A DNA stretch of 64,000 nucleotides from Kordia jejudonensis. Lineage in GTDB: Bacteria > Bacteroidota > Bacteroidia > Flavobacteriales > Flavobacteriaceae. Made by a program: the position numbers and the translations under genes. A model generated the notes under the pieces. It was not told where the DNA came from. It saw only the letters and a list, made by a program, of their open reading frames with translations, and did not search any database. The stretch spans positions 30,415-94,414 of the forward strand of contig NZ_LBMG01000027.1 of the NCBI RefSeq assembly GCF_001005315.1, read 5' to 3'. Shown here one piece after another: positions 1-8,318 of this stretch. Position 1 is the first letter of the stretch, and every line of letters begins with the position of its first letter.

Positions 1-729
1 TCTGTGGCATCAATTGCAGGAGAAAATTTAAAGAAAACTGTCATGGAATTAGGCGGAAGCGATGCGTATATTTTTCTTGAAGATGCAGATTTGGATAAAG
101 CTACTGATTTAGCCGTTTTTGGACGATTGCAAAATAATGGACAAACCTGTATTGCGGCAAAACGTTTTGTGGTGTTAGAAGAAATTTACGAAGAATTTCT
201 TGAAAAATTCACAGAAAAAATGAAGGCTAAAAAAATGGGCGAGCCAACGGACGAAGACGTATTTTTAGGACCAATGGCACGTGCCGATTTGCGTGACGAA
301 TTACACGAACAAGTCGAAAAAAGTGTATCACAAGGCGCACGATTGGTAATTGGTGGAGAAATTCCTGATGAAAAAGGAGCATATTATCCAGCAACTATTT
401 TGGCAGAAGTTACACCAGGAATGGAAGCATTTGACAATGAACTTTTTGGACCTGTGGCTTCGGTAATAAAAGCGAAAGATGCAAAACATGCTGTAGAACT
501 TGCAAATAATTCTTCTTTCGGATTAGGTTCAGGTGTCATTACTAATGATACAAAACGCGGAGAGGAAATTGCACTGCAACTTGAAGCAGGAAACAGTTTT
601 GTAAACAAACTTGTGGTTTCGGATCCACGAATGCCTTTTGGTGGAATCAAAAATAGCGGATACGGTCGTGAACTTTCAGGCTACGGAATTAGAGAATTTA
701 CAAATACAAAATCTGTTTGGATAGATTAA
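1..729 (+). CDS. NAD(P)-dependent aldehyde dehydrogenase, succinate-semialdehyde type (5' end outside window)
   Basis: This is the C-terminal half of an aldehyde dehydrogenase; the reading frame is open from base 1, so the true start lies upstream. It would oxidise an aldehyde, most likely succinate semialdehyde, to the acid in the cytoplasm. Visible motifs are the general-base segment ELGGSDAY, the catalytic cysteine in NNGQTCIAAKR, and the C-terminal PFGGIKNSGYGRE segment typical of the superfamily. The run LEDADLD...RLQNNGQTCIAAKRF is characteristic of the YneI/Sad-like SSADH group as I know it. A hairpin terminator follows directly. Family assignment is firm; the substrate is inferred. 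Confidence 0.9.
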   Translation, partial: SVASIAGENLKKTVMELGGSDAYIFLEDADLDKATDLAVFGRLQNNGQTCIAAKRFVVLEEIYEEFLEKFTEKMKAKKMGEPTDEDVFLGPMARADLRDELHEQVEKSVSQGARLVIGGEIPDEKGAYYPATILAEVTPGMEAFDNELFGPVASVIKAKDAKHAVELANNSSFGLGSGVITNDTKRGEEIALQLEAGNSFVNKLVVSDPRMPFGGIKNSGYGRELSGYGIREFTNTKSVWID

Positions 730-778
730 CAAGTAAAATATAATAAACTTAATAAAGAATTCATTTTTAAGACATAAT

Positions 779-815
779 AAAGCCGAGATCAATACGATTT
801 CGGCTTTATTTTTAT
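779..815 (+). terminator. Intrinsic terminator after the aldehyde dehydrogenase
   Basis: An 11-bp stem (780-790 with 796-806, one G-U pair) and a 5-nt loop are followed by a T-rich run. It sits about 50 nt after the stop codon. Confidence 0.8.
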
Positions 816-893
816 AAATATTTATGATGTGTAAAATTCAAAAATTTTTTGTGAATATAACTTGAAAATACGAACTTCTCATAAACTCACAAA

Positions 894-1649
894 CTAAAGC
901 TTTGGTTGTCCATTCGAAGCTGTCAATCCGCCATCCACAGGAACAATTGTTCCAGTCATAAATCGTGCATCATCACTTGCTAAAAATGCGATTACATCGG
1001 CAACTTCTTCTGGTTTTCCAGCGCGTTGCATTGCAATTCGTTTTTTAAATTCGGTCATCGTTTTATCATCTTCCATGACTCCAGAAGCCATTTCTGTATC
1101 GGTTAGACTTGGCGCTACCGCATTGATACGAACTCCTTTTGGCGCAAAATCTAACGCAAGTGCTCTTGTCAACTGCGAAACTGCTCCTTTAGTGGCATCA
1201 TAAGCAAATGCGCCCCAATCGCCACCCAAACCAGAAACTGAAGAAACGTTGATCACAGAACCTTTACTTTTTTCTAAATGTTTAGCAGCATTTTTAATGG
1301 TTAAAAATGGTCCTGTAGCGTTGATTGCTAATTGTTTGTTCCAATCTTCCAGTGAAACTTCATCAATAGTTCCACCTACGAAAATGGCAGCATTGTTGAT
1401 CAATACATCTACGCGATCATAGGTATCAACTGTTTTATTGATTAGATTTTCCACATCTTCAGGTTTTGACATATCGCCCGAAATAACCAACGCTTGCTCT
1501 TTTCCAATTTCTTCGGCTACATCATTCAATTTACTTTCCGTACGTCCATTCAAAACGACATGATAGCCATCGTTAGCAAAACGTTTTGCAGCAGCTTTTC
1601 CAATTCCTGAACCTGCGCCAGTAATAATGGCAACTTTTTTATTTTCCAT
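894..1649 (-). CDS. SDR-family NAD(P)-dependent oxidoreductase
   Basis: A classical short-chain dehydrogenase of 251 aa, the usual family length. The N-terminal Rossmann motif TGAGSGIG (about residues 11-18), the NNAA motif near residue 86, a catalytic Ser in NVSSVSG and the YDATK active-site pair (Tyr/Lys) are all present. The C-terminal half has the GRAGKPEEVAD and TGTIVPVDGG segments common in 3-ketoacyl reductase and glucose-dehydrogenase-like members. The substrate cannot be told from sequence. It is a single gene facing the aldehyde dehydrogenase tail to tail; a functional link between the two is possible but not shown. Confidence 0.9.
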   Translation of the reverse strand: MENKKVAIITGAGSGIGKAAAKRFANDGYHVVLNGRTESKLNDVAEEIGKEQALVISGDMSKPEDVENLINKTVDTYDRVDVLINNAAIFVGGTIDEVSLEDWNKQLAINATGPFLTIKNAAKHLEKSKGSVINVSSVSGLGGDWGAFAYDATKGAVSQLTRALALDFAPKGVRINAVAPSLTDTEMASGVMEDDKTMTEFKKRIAMQRAGKPEEVADVIAFLASDDARFMTGTIVPVDGGLTASNGQPKL

Positions 1650-1837
1650 AGATTTTTCTTTTAATTTTTACACATAAAAGTATTGTAAAAACCCATATTT
1701 AGTGTGTGCAATCACGTTTTTTATTGACTGATTTGACTGTTTTTTAGTCGTAACTTTCAGTAGCTGGAAAAGTTTTCAAAATTTATGATTCAAGATGTAC
1801 ACTGAACAGTTATTAAATTCTAAAGTTAAAAACCAAT

Positions 1838-2188
1838 TCAATTAAACCAAACAGCATATCCTTTTCTACGGAGTTCTAAAGCAAGTATTTTTTCCATTTG
1901 TAAAGCTTGATGTCGCGTTGGTAACGGATCAATATGGTTGTACAAACTTGGACGTAAATACATGCCATATTTCTCAACAATAGTTGACGAAAGCTTGTGT
2001 CCTTTTTTGTTGCGATGGCCTTTTTTATGTTGTAGGAAACGTTCTTTTGGTGTTTTACTCGTCATGCCAACATATACACATTCCAATACGCCATTAAATT
2101 GCGGATTTGCCAAACGAAACTTCGTGTTTTCCGAAAATACACGTTTGGAAAGTTCTATAACATAGATGCGATATTCTGTTCGAGGCAT
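1838..2188 (-). CDS. Small GIY-YIG-like nuclease-domain protein
   Basis: A 116-aa protein. The first strand YRIYVIEL and the later CVYVGMTSKTPKERFLQHKKG fit the GIY-YIG fold (strand, YVG-T, then Arg and His on the following helix), although the first motif is divergent. The C-terminal helix carries a Glu (MEKILALELRRKG) that could be the metal-binding residue. Family members act as structure-specific or DNA-repair nucleases; the role of this stand-alone short type is unknown. The gene is monocistronic and no homing-element context is visible. Confidence 0.6.
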   Translation of the reverse strand: MPRTEYRIYVIELSKRVFSENTKFRLANPQFNGVLECVYVGMTSKTPKERFLQHKKGHRNKKGHKLSSTIVEKYGMYLRPSLYNHIDPLPTRHQALQMEKILALELRRKGYAVWFN

Positions 2189-2245
2189 ATTTTTTCGGTG
2201 TTAGGTCTTTGTTTTTTTGGGTTTTTAACTGTTCAATGATCTAAA

Positions 2246-3766
2246 TTACAATTCCATAGCTAAAATAGCCAAACACATTTTGATACCTTGGGTAATGTTT
2301 CCGATGCGAATATTCTCGTTAGGATTGTGTTGATTGTTGTCCATATTTACCATCGGAACAATAATAGCAGGAATATCTAATACTTGAATTGCAGGAGTAA
2401 TTGGAACGGTTCCGCCCATTGTTCGAATTAGAATTGGTTCTTTGCCAAATTCGTTCGTAATGGTGTTGCGTAATTTTTTTCCAATGGTAGAATTGATAGC
2501 GGTTCGAAAAGCATTTACACCAGCATTGGTTGAAATTGTTGCGATCTTAGGATATTTTAGACGTTCGGCATCTGTTGGTTCTCTAGATAATACCAAGTAG
2601 CCTTGCGCTTCGATATGTTTTTTAATTTTTTTGAGTTGAGCAGCTCCGTCAGTTTCTTTTACCAATCGTACATCTAGATAGGCAGTGACAATTTCTGGGA
2701 TGATTGTTTTTAAACCTGGACCTTTCCAAGACGTTTCAATATGACGCACATTTAACGACGGATATTGCAAAGCTTCCTGATAGTTTGAACCTACATTGTC
2801 AGGTTTCGAGATTCCTAAATCAGCTTGAATTTTAGGATTATCATCAGGTACTTGCGACAATAGGTTTTGTGTTTTTTCATCTAATACAATTCCATCATAA
2901 AAACCATCAATACGTACTTTTCCTGTTTTATCTTTCATGCTTGCTAATAAGTGCGACATTGCAAATACAGGATTGGGCGCGTAGTTTCCGTAATGTCCAC
3001 TATGTTGTGGTAATTTGGCTCCGTAAATACTAATGTTAATCGTTGCAATGCCACGGCAACCAAAGGTTAATGTAGGTTTGTTGGTTGGATGCGCTGGTCC
3101 GTCCATAATAATCATATAATCGGCAGCGTATCTATTTTTATACTTTTTTAGCGTGGTTAAAAAACCTTCGGAACGTGTTTCTTCTTGTAAATCGAGAATG
3201 ATTTTTACGTTGTATTTTAAATTTTGTTGTTGCTGTTGCAAGAATTCTAACGCGGACAACATCATGATGATTGGTGCTTTATCATCAGCCGCTGCACGAC
3301 CAAATACACGCCAATCAGGATCTATTTGTGTTTTAATTCGTGACCAATTGATAATTTGCCAATTACCGTCAGCATCTTGTGCTTTCAACACAGGACGAAA
3401 TGGATCTTTTTGATTCCATTTTGCAGGATTTACAGCTTGTCCATCTAAATGCAGGTAAAATAGTATCGTTTTTGCTTTCGGATCAACTTGCTTTTCCGCT
3501 AGAAATACTGGTAATGTTGAAGTCTTTAAAATGGAAACTTTAAAGTTTAGTTTTTCAAACGCATTTGTAACCCAATCTACATTTTTCATCATGTTTGGTT
3601 CATCGGAAGCCACATTTGGAATGCTGACCAATTCTCGATGTTTCTCAAGAATTGTAGGTAGTTTTTCTTGTATTTTCGAATCCCAATCAGTTTGTGCATT
3701 TACATAATTTGTAAAAAAGTAGAGTAGGAGTACAAGTATGTATTGAAATTGTTTTCTCATAACCAT
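2246..3766 (-). CDS. Secreted M20-family metallopeptidase / dipeptidase
   Basis: A 506-aa M20/M25/M40 zinc hydrolase with an N-terminal signal peptide ending near VNAQ. Metal-site signatures are LHLDGQ (His-x-Asp), GRAAADDKAP, the catalytic LQEETRSEG and a C-terminal NQHNPNENIRIGN with the last His. The dimerisation-domain motif HSGHYGNYAPNP is also present. It probably hydrolyses short peptides in the periplasm. The first Met (3766) lies inside the end of the upstream gene. A second Met two codons on (3760) forms an ATGA overlap with that gene's stop, so translational coupling from 3760 is equally likely. Confidence 0.88.
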   Translation of the reverse strand: MVMRKQFQYILVLLLYFFTNYVNAQTDWDSKIQEKLPTILEKHRELVSIPNVASDEPNMMKNVDWVTNAFEKLNFKVSILKTSTLPVFLAEKQVDPKAKTILFYLHLDGQAVNPAKWNQKDPFRPVLKAQDADGNWQIINWSRIKTQIDPDWRVFGRAAADDKAPIIMMLSALEFLQQQQQNLKYNVKIILDLQEETRSEGFLTTLKKYKNRYAADYMIIMDGPAHPTNKPTLTFGCRGIATINISIYGAKLPQHSGHYGNYAPNPVFAMSHLLASMKDKTGKVRIDGFYDGIVLDEKTQNLLSQVPDDNPKIQADLGISKPDNVGSNYQEALQYPSLNVRHIETSWKGPGLKTIIPEIVTAYLDVRLVKETDGAAQLKKIKKHIEAQGYLVLSREPTDAERLKYPKIATISTNAGVNAFRTAINSTIGKKLRNTITNEFGKEPILIRTMGGTVPITPAIQVLDIPAIIVPMVNMDNNQHNPNENIRIGNITQGIKMCLAILAMEL

Positions 3767-4485
3767 CTGGATCTCATATATTGTTTATCTGTTTTACGAT
3801 TTAAATTATTTAACATTTCTTCAGCTTCTTTAGCAATTTCTTTGTTTTCATGTGTTGCGATATGTTGTAAAATCTCTATTCCTTTTTTTGCATCTCTTTG
3901 ATGTATTTTCCAAATCCATCCCCAAATAAAACGCGTATAACTATTAGTTTTATCAAATTCGGGAGATAATTCTGGACACGGGTTTTTCAAAATTTCATAA
4001 TACCATTCAAATAATACATCATCATAATATATACAAGATGGTTTAGAATTTGTTGTTATAAGTTTGGCAGCAATAGCTCCATTTGGAGCTAAATATATCA
4101 TTTCATTTGTAACAGAATCTCTGCGTGCTTTAGGAGATTGATTAGATCTGTGTAACCAATGACTATTATCTTTTACCAATACTCCATTGGTATCCCATAA
4201 TCTACCCAATTCAGAATCTTCTCTAGGTTGTCCATTTGGATACCAAATTTTCCAAAGGACTTCATAACCATCTTTAAAAACGGCATAATAGATAAGATTT
4301 CCATTTTTATGATATTCAAAAGCTTCACCATCTGCGTTTCCATTTTTAAACTCAGTAGTCATCTTACCTTCTACGAGCGTTCCTGTAAAAGGCTTGCCTA
4401 AATACATCAGACATGTATAAAAATCGTGTTCATTTACATCAAAGTCTATTTCATTATAATATACAAAACCATCTTGATACAACAT
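3757..4485 (-). CDS. YwqK/MORN-like repeat protein
   Basis: A 242-aa protein whose first 110 residues contain repeats of the YwqK type: FKNGNADGEAFEYHKNG and VLWKIWYPNGQ, a strand-turn pattern with an NG turn. The C-terminal half is helical and HEAT-like (IWKIHQRDAKKGIEILQHIATHENK). No signal peptide is visible. Some databases name such proteins YwqK-family antitoxins, but no toxin is next to it. Its stop overlaps the start of the downstream M20 peptidase, so the two are probably co-transcribed. Function unknown. Confidence 0.6.
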   Translation of the reverse strand: MLYQDGFVYYNEIDFDVNEHDFYTCLMYLGKPFTGTLVEGKMTTEFKNGNADGEAFEYHKNGNLIYYAVFKDGYEVLWKIWYPNGQPREDSELGRLWDTNGVLVKDNSHWLHRSNQSPKARRDSVTNEMIYLAPNGAIAAKLITTNSKPSCIYYDDVLFEWYYEILKNPCPELSPEFDKTNSYTRFIWGWIWKIHQRDAKKGIEILQHIATHENKEIAKEAEEMLNNLNRKTDKQYMRSRWL

Positions 4486-4520
4486 CTATGAATATTTTTT
4501 ACATTGTTATTTTTTAGATA

Positions 4521-4904
4521 CTATTTTACACACTTTTGAAAAATATCCTCCAATTCTTTCGCAGGATCATTTGTCAAACCAGCATGTGTTGGCGAACACA
4601 AAATCATGGTACTTTTGGAAGCGGCTAACCAACGAAAACGATCAGATACTTCAAACTCACCAATTGCGCCACCATGCGGAGCACCTTTGCAAATAGCTTC
4701 CCAAGCTTTTAAATACGAAGTGACTTCTTCCAGCGTAAATTCACATGAAAATGCTTTCAATTTTTTTGGATCTACATGGTATTTCATTCCTAAAAACCGC
4801 TTTCGCTTCGAAAAAACAATTGCGCCAATATTGAAGAATTCTTCACGTTCTACTTTGGGCATGAAACGTATAATCGCGTATTCAAATGTAACTTTATCTT
4901 GCAT
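4521..4904 (-). CDS. DUF3037 domain protein
   Basis: A 127-aa protein matching DUF3037 over its whole length: the opening FEYAIIRFMPKVEREEFFNIGAIVF and a middle FRWLAASKSTMILCSPTHAG are what I recognise of that family. Function is unknown. The gene starts 11 nt inside the end of the HipA-like kinase gene, so the two are translationally coupled. That arrangement suggests that DUF3037 and the kinase work together. Confidence 0.8.
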   Translation of the reverse strand: MQDKVTFEYAIIRFMPKVEREEFFNIGAIVFSKRKRFLGMKYHVDPKKLKAFSCEFTLEEVTSYLKAWEAICKGAPHGGAIGEFEVSDRFRWLAASKSTMILCSPTHAGLTNDPAKELEDIFQKCVK

Positions 4905-5673
4905 CTTCCGCTTCTTTTACGAGTGAATCAATCATATTTAATTTCGCTTCTAAATAGTGTACATACGCTGTTCTCATTTCGTCAGGAGACATATCATCAG
5001 CTTCGTGTTGCAACCAATCTTCAGGAATGGTATTGACAATTTTTACAATGGTATCTTTCGTAATTAGTTTCGGAAATTCTTTGGCAACAGTTTTCAATTC
5101 AGTCGCTTGTGCTAACAAAACGTGATTTTTAATCAATGGAAATGTACGCGTCAAATGATTTTCCCAAGTTGCCCAATTGTGATGAAAGTAAAAACTTGCG
5201 CCATTATCAATAACCCACAATTCAGAATTCCATTGCAGTAGATTTGTATTTTTTACGGTTCTATCAATATTACTAATCATACTGTCTAATAGCACAATTT
5301 TGGAAGCTGTATTGGCGTCAACGGTTGTCACTAAAGGATCAAACGTAATGGAACTTGATAAAAAATGCAATCCTAAGTTGAGTCCGACACTAAATTTCAG
5401 TAAATCTTGAATTTCTTCATCAGGTTCCGTTTTACTGAATGAATCGTCTAAGTGCATAAACACCAATTCTGGAATTTTTAATCCAATAGCACGCGCGAGT
5501 TCGCCACCAATCAATTCTGCAATTAGGGCTTTCTTACCTTGTCCTGCGCCTCTAAATTTTAGCACATACAAAAAATCGTCATCAGCTTTTACAATGGCAG
5601 GCAACGATCCGCCTTCGCGTAATGGTTTTATATATTGAACCACATGTACGGTTCTGATATCAAGTGTTTTCAT
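4894..5673 (-). CDS. HipA-like kinase-fold protein
   Basis: A 259-aa protein resembling a trimmed HipA/PI3-4-kinase fold. The region LLDSMISNIDRTVKNTNLL supplies the catalytic-loop pattern (Asp-Arg-x4-Asn-x-Asn), and WVIDNGASF supplies the DxG-like metal-binding Asp. An N-terminal LYVLKFRGAGQGKKALIAELIGG looks like the nucleotide-binding strand with its Lys. It is shorter than HipA toxins (about 440 aa) and has no HipB-like partner; the partner is DUF3037 instead. It probably phosphorylates a protein or small molecule in the cytoplasm, but the target is unknown. Confidence 0.72.
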   Translation of the reverse strand: MKTLDIRTVHVVQYIKPLREGGSLPAIVKADDDFLYVLKFRGAGQGKKALIAELIGGELARAIGLKIPELVFMHLDDSFSKTEPDEEIQDLLKFSVGLNLGLHFLSSSITFDPLVTTVDANTASKIVLLDSMISNIDRTVKNTNLLQWNSELWVIDNGASFYFHHNWATWENHLTRTFPLIKNHVLLAQATELKTVAKEFPKLITKDTIVKIVNTIPEDWLQHEADDMSPDEMRTAYVHYLEAKLNMIDSLVKEAEDAR

Positions 5674-5810
5674 TAGTGCTAAGATAGGGAAAGTTCTGTT
5701 TTTACTTGCGTTTATTTCATTTTTGGTTCGCGTACTTTTTTTAAGATTTTTACGGTATGATAAAAAAGTATTTATTTCAATATTAACAAGTATTTTCTTT
5801 TAATTAAAGA

Positions 5811-5846
5811 ATCAGGTATTTGTACGCTATTTAATTTTTTTACTAG
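5811..5846. promoter_or_regulatory. Intergenic motif shared with position 45890
   Basis: The 12-mer ATCAGGTATTTG (5811-5822), followed 19 nt later by ACTAG, recurs at 45890-45921, where the ACTAG follows after 15 nt. Both copies lie between divergent genes. It could be a transcription-factor site or a shared promoter module. No factor can be named. Confidence 0.3.
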
Positions 5847-5897
5847 TTAAGAACTTTAGGTAAAATTTAATTCTAACCAAAATCATAAAAAAAAGTT

Positions 5898-7118
5898 ATG
5901 AAAAAACTCAGTTTAGACCATTACATTGGTCTGTTAATGACAAATGATGACGAGTTGCATGCTTTCTTGGCCGATCCTACTAATGGCGGCGTAGAACATG
6001 GAATTTCAAAATCAGAACGTGCAGTACTTCGCCGAACCGTTAATCATTTAAGTAATGTAAGTAGAAACGGCTATGGTATTAAACGCGATTTAGGCTCGTA
6101 TAGAAGATCGTTGCGTTTGTTACAAAATGTATTGCATCAGCATGTAGGTTCGCATCAGTTTATGAATGCAGCAAATACAGCAGTAGCTACTGGATCTGCA
6201 ACAATTTATGTATATCTCACGGGAAATCCTAGCGAACCCGGCGCTCCGTATAGCGATCCTTCAATGGCATACACAACATATGTTTCTTTTCAGGCAGTTT
6301 CGGGAAGTACTACCATTGGAGAAGCCATGAATCTTGATGAAAGTACAGGAAGTCCAAAAGCTACTATACAAGGTACAGATCCAAGTGGCGCAGCTGTTGA
6401 GATTACGTATACATCTACGAAAATTGATGGCGATTGGTATTTGGAATCTTACACCATAACGCAAAATGGAACATCATCAACATACAATTTGCCTTTTAAT
6501 GAACTTTCAGGAAGAGATCCTTTTTGGTTCTATTCATTAGATGGACAAGCAGTTGTAACGAACGATCAGAACAAATATCAAACAAATCCAAATGCAGTTT
6601 ATGGAAGTGTAGGAACATCTTTTGATAAATATCCATTAAATGGCGCACAAACTGTCTATTGGCAAGCAATTGCACCAGATACTACATATGGTTTTGGACC
6701 GTGTTTCCCAAATAATACTAGCTCATATGCGCTTGGAACTTCATACGCACAAATATGTCAAGGTGTGACAAGAGGAGAAGTATTTTATACGAATACTGTA
6801 ACCAACATTTTTATCAATCCTGCGGCTACAAGATGGATTTTATCGTCTCAGCCAGACGGATCAGGTCAAATTTCAACAGACGATATCGTAAAAATTGAAG
6901 TTGAAGTAGTAGGATCGTCTACAAAGGAATTACTTTTTGAGTATGACTTTAGTGATAATTGCAGTGGTAGAATCACTCCATTAGATATGGTCGATATTAC
7001 CGATCAAATTAGTAAATACTCAAATCAATATCTTCATGCGTATATTACGTATCAAGATAAATGTGGTGGTTGTATTTCTTCTACAAACTATTTCCTTGTA
7101 GCCGTGGTTCCAACCTAA
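5898..7118 (+). CDS. Unknown 406-aa protein with leader-like helical N-terminus
   Basis: I do not recognise the family. There is no signal peptide. The first 90 residues are helical and charged, with the striking run FLADPTNGGVEHGISKSER at about 24-42, then AVLRRTV and later GSYRRSLRLLQNVLHQHVG. After about residue 95 the protein becomes Thr/Ser/Gly-rich and beta-like to its end. It has four Cys in its last third or so, including the CGGC pair near the C-terminus. The sharp change suggests a targeting or leader-type module joined to a beta-rich cargo. The gene is alone, with its own promoter region and a strong terminator. Confidence 0.55.
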   Translation: MKKLSLDHYIGLLMTNDDELHAFLADPTNGGVEHGISKSERAVLRRTVNHLSNVSRNGYGIKRDLGSYRRSLRLLQNVLHQHVGSHQFMNAANTAVATGSATIYVYLTGNPSEPGAPYSDPSMAYTTYVSFQAVSGSTTIGEAMNLDESTGSPKATIQGTDPSGAAVEITYTSTKIDGDWYLESYTITQNGTSSTYNLPFNELSGRDPFWFYSLDGQAVVTNDQNKYQTNPNAVYGSVGTSFDKYPLNGAQTVYWQAIAPDTTYGFGPCFPNNTSSYALGTSYAQICQGVTRGEVFYTNTVTNIFINPAATRWILSSQPDGSGQISTDDIVKIEVEVVGSSTKELLFEYDFSDNCSGRITPLDMVDITDQISKYSNQYLHAYITYQDKCGGCISSTNYFLVAVVPT

Positions 7119-7141
7119 TATTTGTTTAATTTTATAAAACG

Positions 7142-7180
7142 AAAAGCCGCTTATAGATGTGTTAAGCGGCTTTTATTATA
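7142..7180 (+). terminator. Intrinsic terminator after the 406-aa protein
   Basis: A perfect 12-bp stem (7142-7153 with 7163-7174) with a 9-nt loop; the A-run and T-run ends make it potentially bidirectional. Confidence 0.88.
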
Positions 7181-7222
7181 CTGCATTCAATAAAAAAAAT
7201 ACTTCATAAACTTCACAATTCT

Positions 7223-7230
7223 TATATTTG
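7223..7230 (+). promoter_or_regulatory. Bacteroidota -7 promoter element (TATATTTG)
   Basis: An exact TAnnTTTG element ends 7 nt before the ATG at 7238; the -33 position has only a weak TTC. If it is used, the transcript would start at or beside the start codon. Confidence 0.5.
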
Positions 7231-7237
7231 ACACCTT

Positions 7238-7507
7238 ATGAAGAAAATATTAGGATACATATTTATCGGAATCGGTGGTTTTTTAGGAGTTTCTATTTTA
7301 CTACAATTGCCAACAATATTTAATGATACCGTAAAGGAATCTGACTTGGAAACGAGTTATGGTATTGGTTATGTACTAGGAAAAGTTGTGGCGATGTTTA
7401 TTATAATTACAATTCTAATTTTCCTGATTTGGTTGGGAAGAAAATGGACAAAAAGTACTTCAACTTTAAAAGAATTAGACGCTAATAAAAAGGAAACCAA
7501 CGAGTAA
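7238..7507 (+). CDS. Small two-helix membrane protein
   Basis: An 89-aa protein with two hydrophobic helices (about residues 4-26 and 46-68) and a charged C-terminal tail rich in Lys, Thr and Glu. No family is recognised. A -7 promoter element lies immediately upstream, and the gene runs tail to tail into a methyltransferase gene only 9 nt away. Confidence 0.65.
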   Translation: MKKILGYIFIGIGGFLGVSILLQLPTIFNDTVKESDLETSYGIGYVLGKVVAMFIIITILIFLIWLGRKWTKSTSTLKELDANKKETNE

Positions 7508-7516
7508 TATAGTTTA

Positions 7517-8149
7517 TTACTTTTTAGCGATAATTATCGTGTGGATCTCCAAATTTCCGTCAGACTTTTGATATTCCTTTTCAATCATTGATACGATAGA
7601 AAAATCAAATGTTTTCAATACAGTTTGAATCGTTTCTACTTCGTGATAATAAAAATACGTACGATTGCCTGTACTTCCTGAAATAAAACCTGAATCTGCA
7701 TACTTTCCTGCAACGAAACTTATATACAAAATTCCATCAGGATTTACTAATTTTGAACAATCAGCAATCAATCTAGCACAATCAATTTTGGAAAGATATG
7801 GAATGATAAAACCACACATGATTCCATCAAATTTCTGATTGATTTCAGTAATATTTCTAGCGTCTAAAACGGTACAATTCACACTCGGATTGTTCTTTTT
7901 CGCCAGTACAATCATAGCTTCAGCAACATCTGTTGCGATAATTTCACTTTTAGGAAGTAATGTTGAAATATGTTTGGTAATATTTCCCGGACCGCAACCT
8001 ATTTCTAAAATAGTCGCATCATTCTTAGACAATGATTCACAAAAAAGCACATACGTATCGTTATACAAAGTCAAGTCCATAAAGACATCTTCATACAACT
8101 GCGCAATGGTATTCCAAGTGTTGAATGTTTCTTGATATTTTTCGTCCAC
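7517..8149 (-). CDS. Class I SAM-dependent methyltransferase
   Basis: A 210-aa protein with the SAM-binding motif I ILEIGCGPGNITKHI (about residues 47-61), an acidic motif II at ATDVAEAM and motif III near VLDARNI. It belongs to the broad methyltransferase type 11/25 group; the substrate cannot be deduced. The start codon is GTG at 8147-8149. It is a single gene, convergent with the small membrane protein. Confidence 0.85.
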   Translation of the reverse strand: MDEKYQETFNTWNTIAQLYEDVFMDLTLYNDTYVLFCESLSKNDATILEIGCGPGNITKHISTLLPKSEIIATDVAEAMIVLAKKNNPSVNCTVLDARNITEINQKFDGIMCGFIIPYLSKIDCARLIADCSKLVNPDGILYISFVAGKYADSGFISGSTGNRTYFYYHEVETIQTVLKTFDFSIVSMIEKEYQKSDGNLEIHTIIIAKK

Positions 8150-8318
8150 AGAATATAAGTACTAATCTATTGCTCCAAATTAGTGAAAAACTATTGAATT
8201 TTTTGATGAAAGCATAAAGAATCAAGTACTCACAATCCGAAAATGAAATGTTAACTTTACGCAGCAAAACGACAAAAGTTGAATAATCTGTTTATTTTTA
8301 CTGCTCAAAACCATATTC

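Noticed and set aside
1838..2188. Homing endonuclease or mobile element from the GIY-YIG domain
   Set aside because: No intron, DNA-binding extension or repeat borders are visible; small stand-alone GIY-YIG proteins are common chromosomal genes.
4894..5673. HipAB toxin-antitoxin system
   Set aside because: The kinase is much shorter than HipA, and there is no HTH-type HipB gene beside it.
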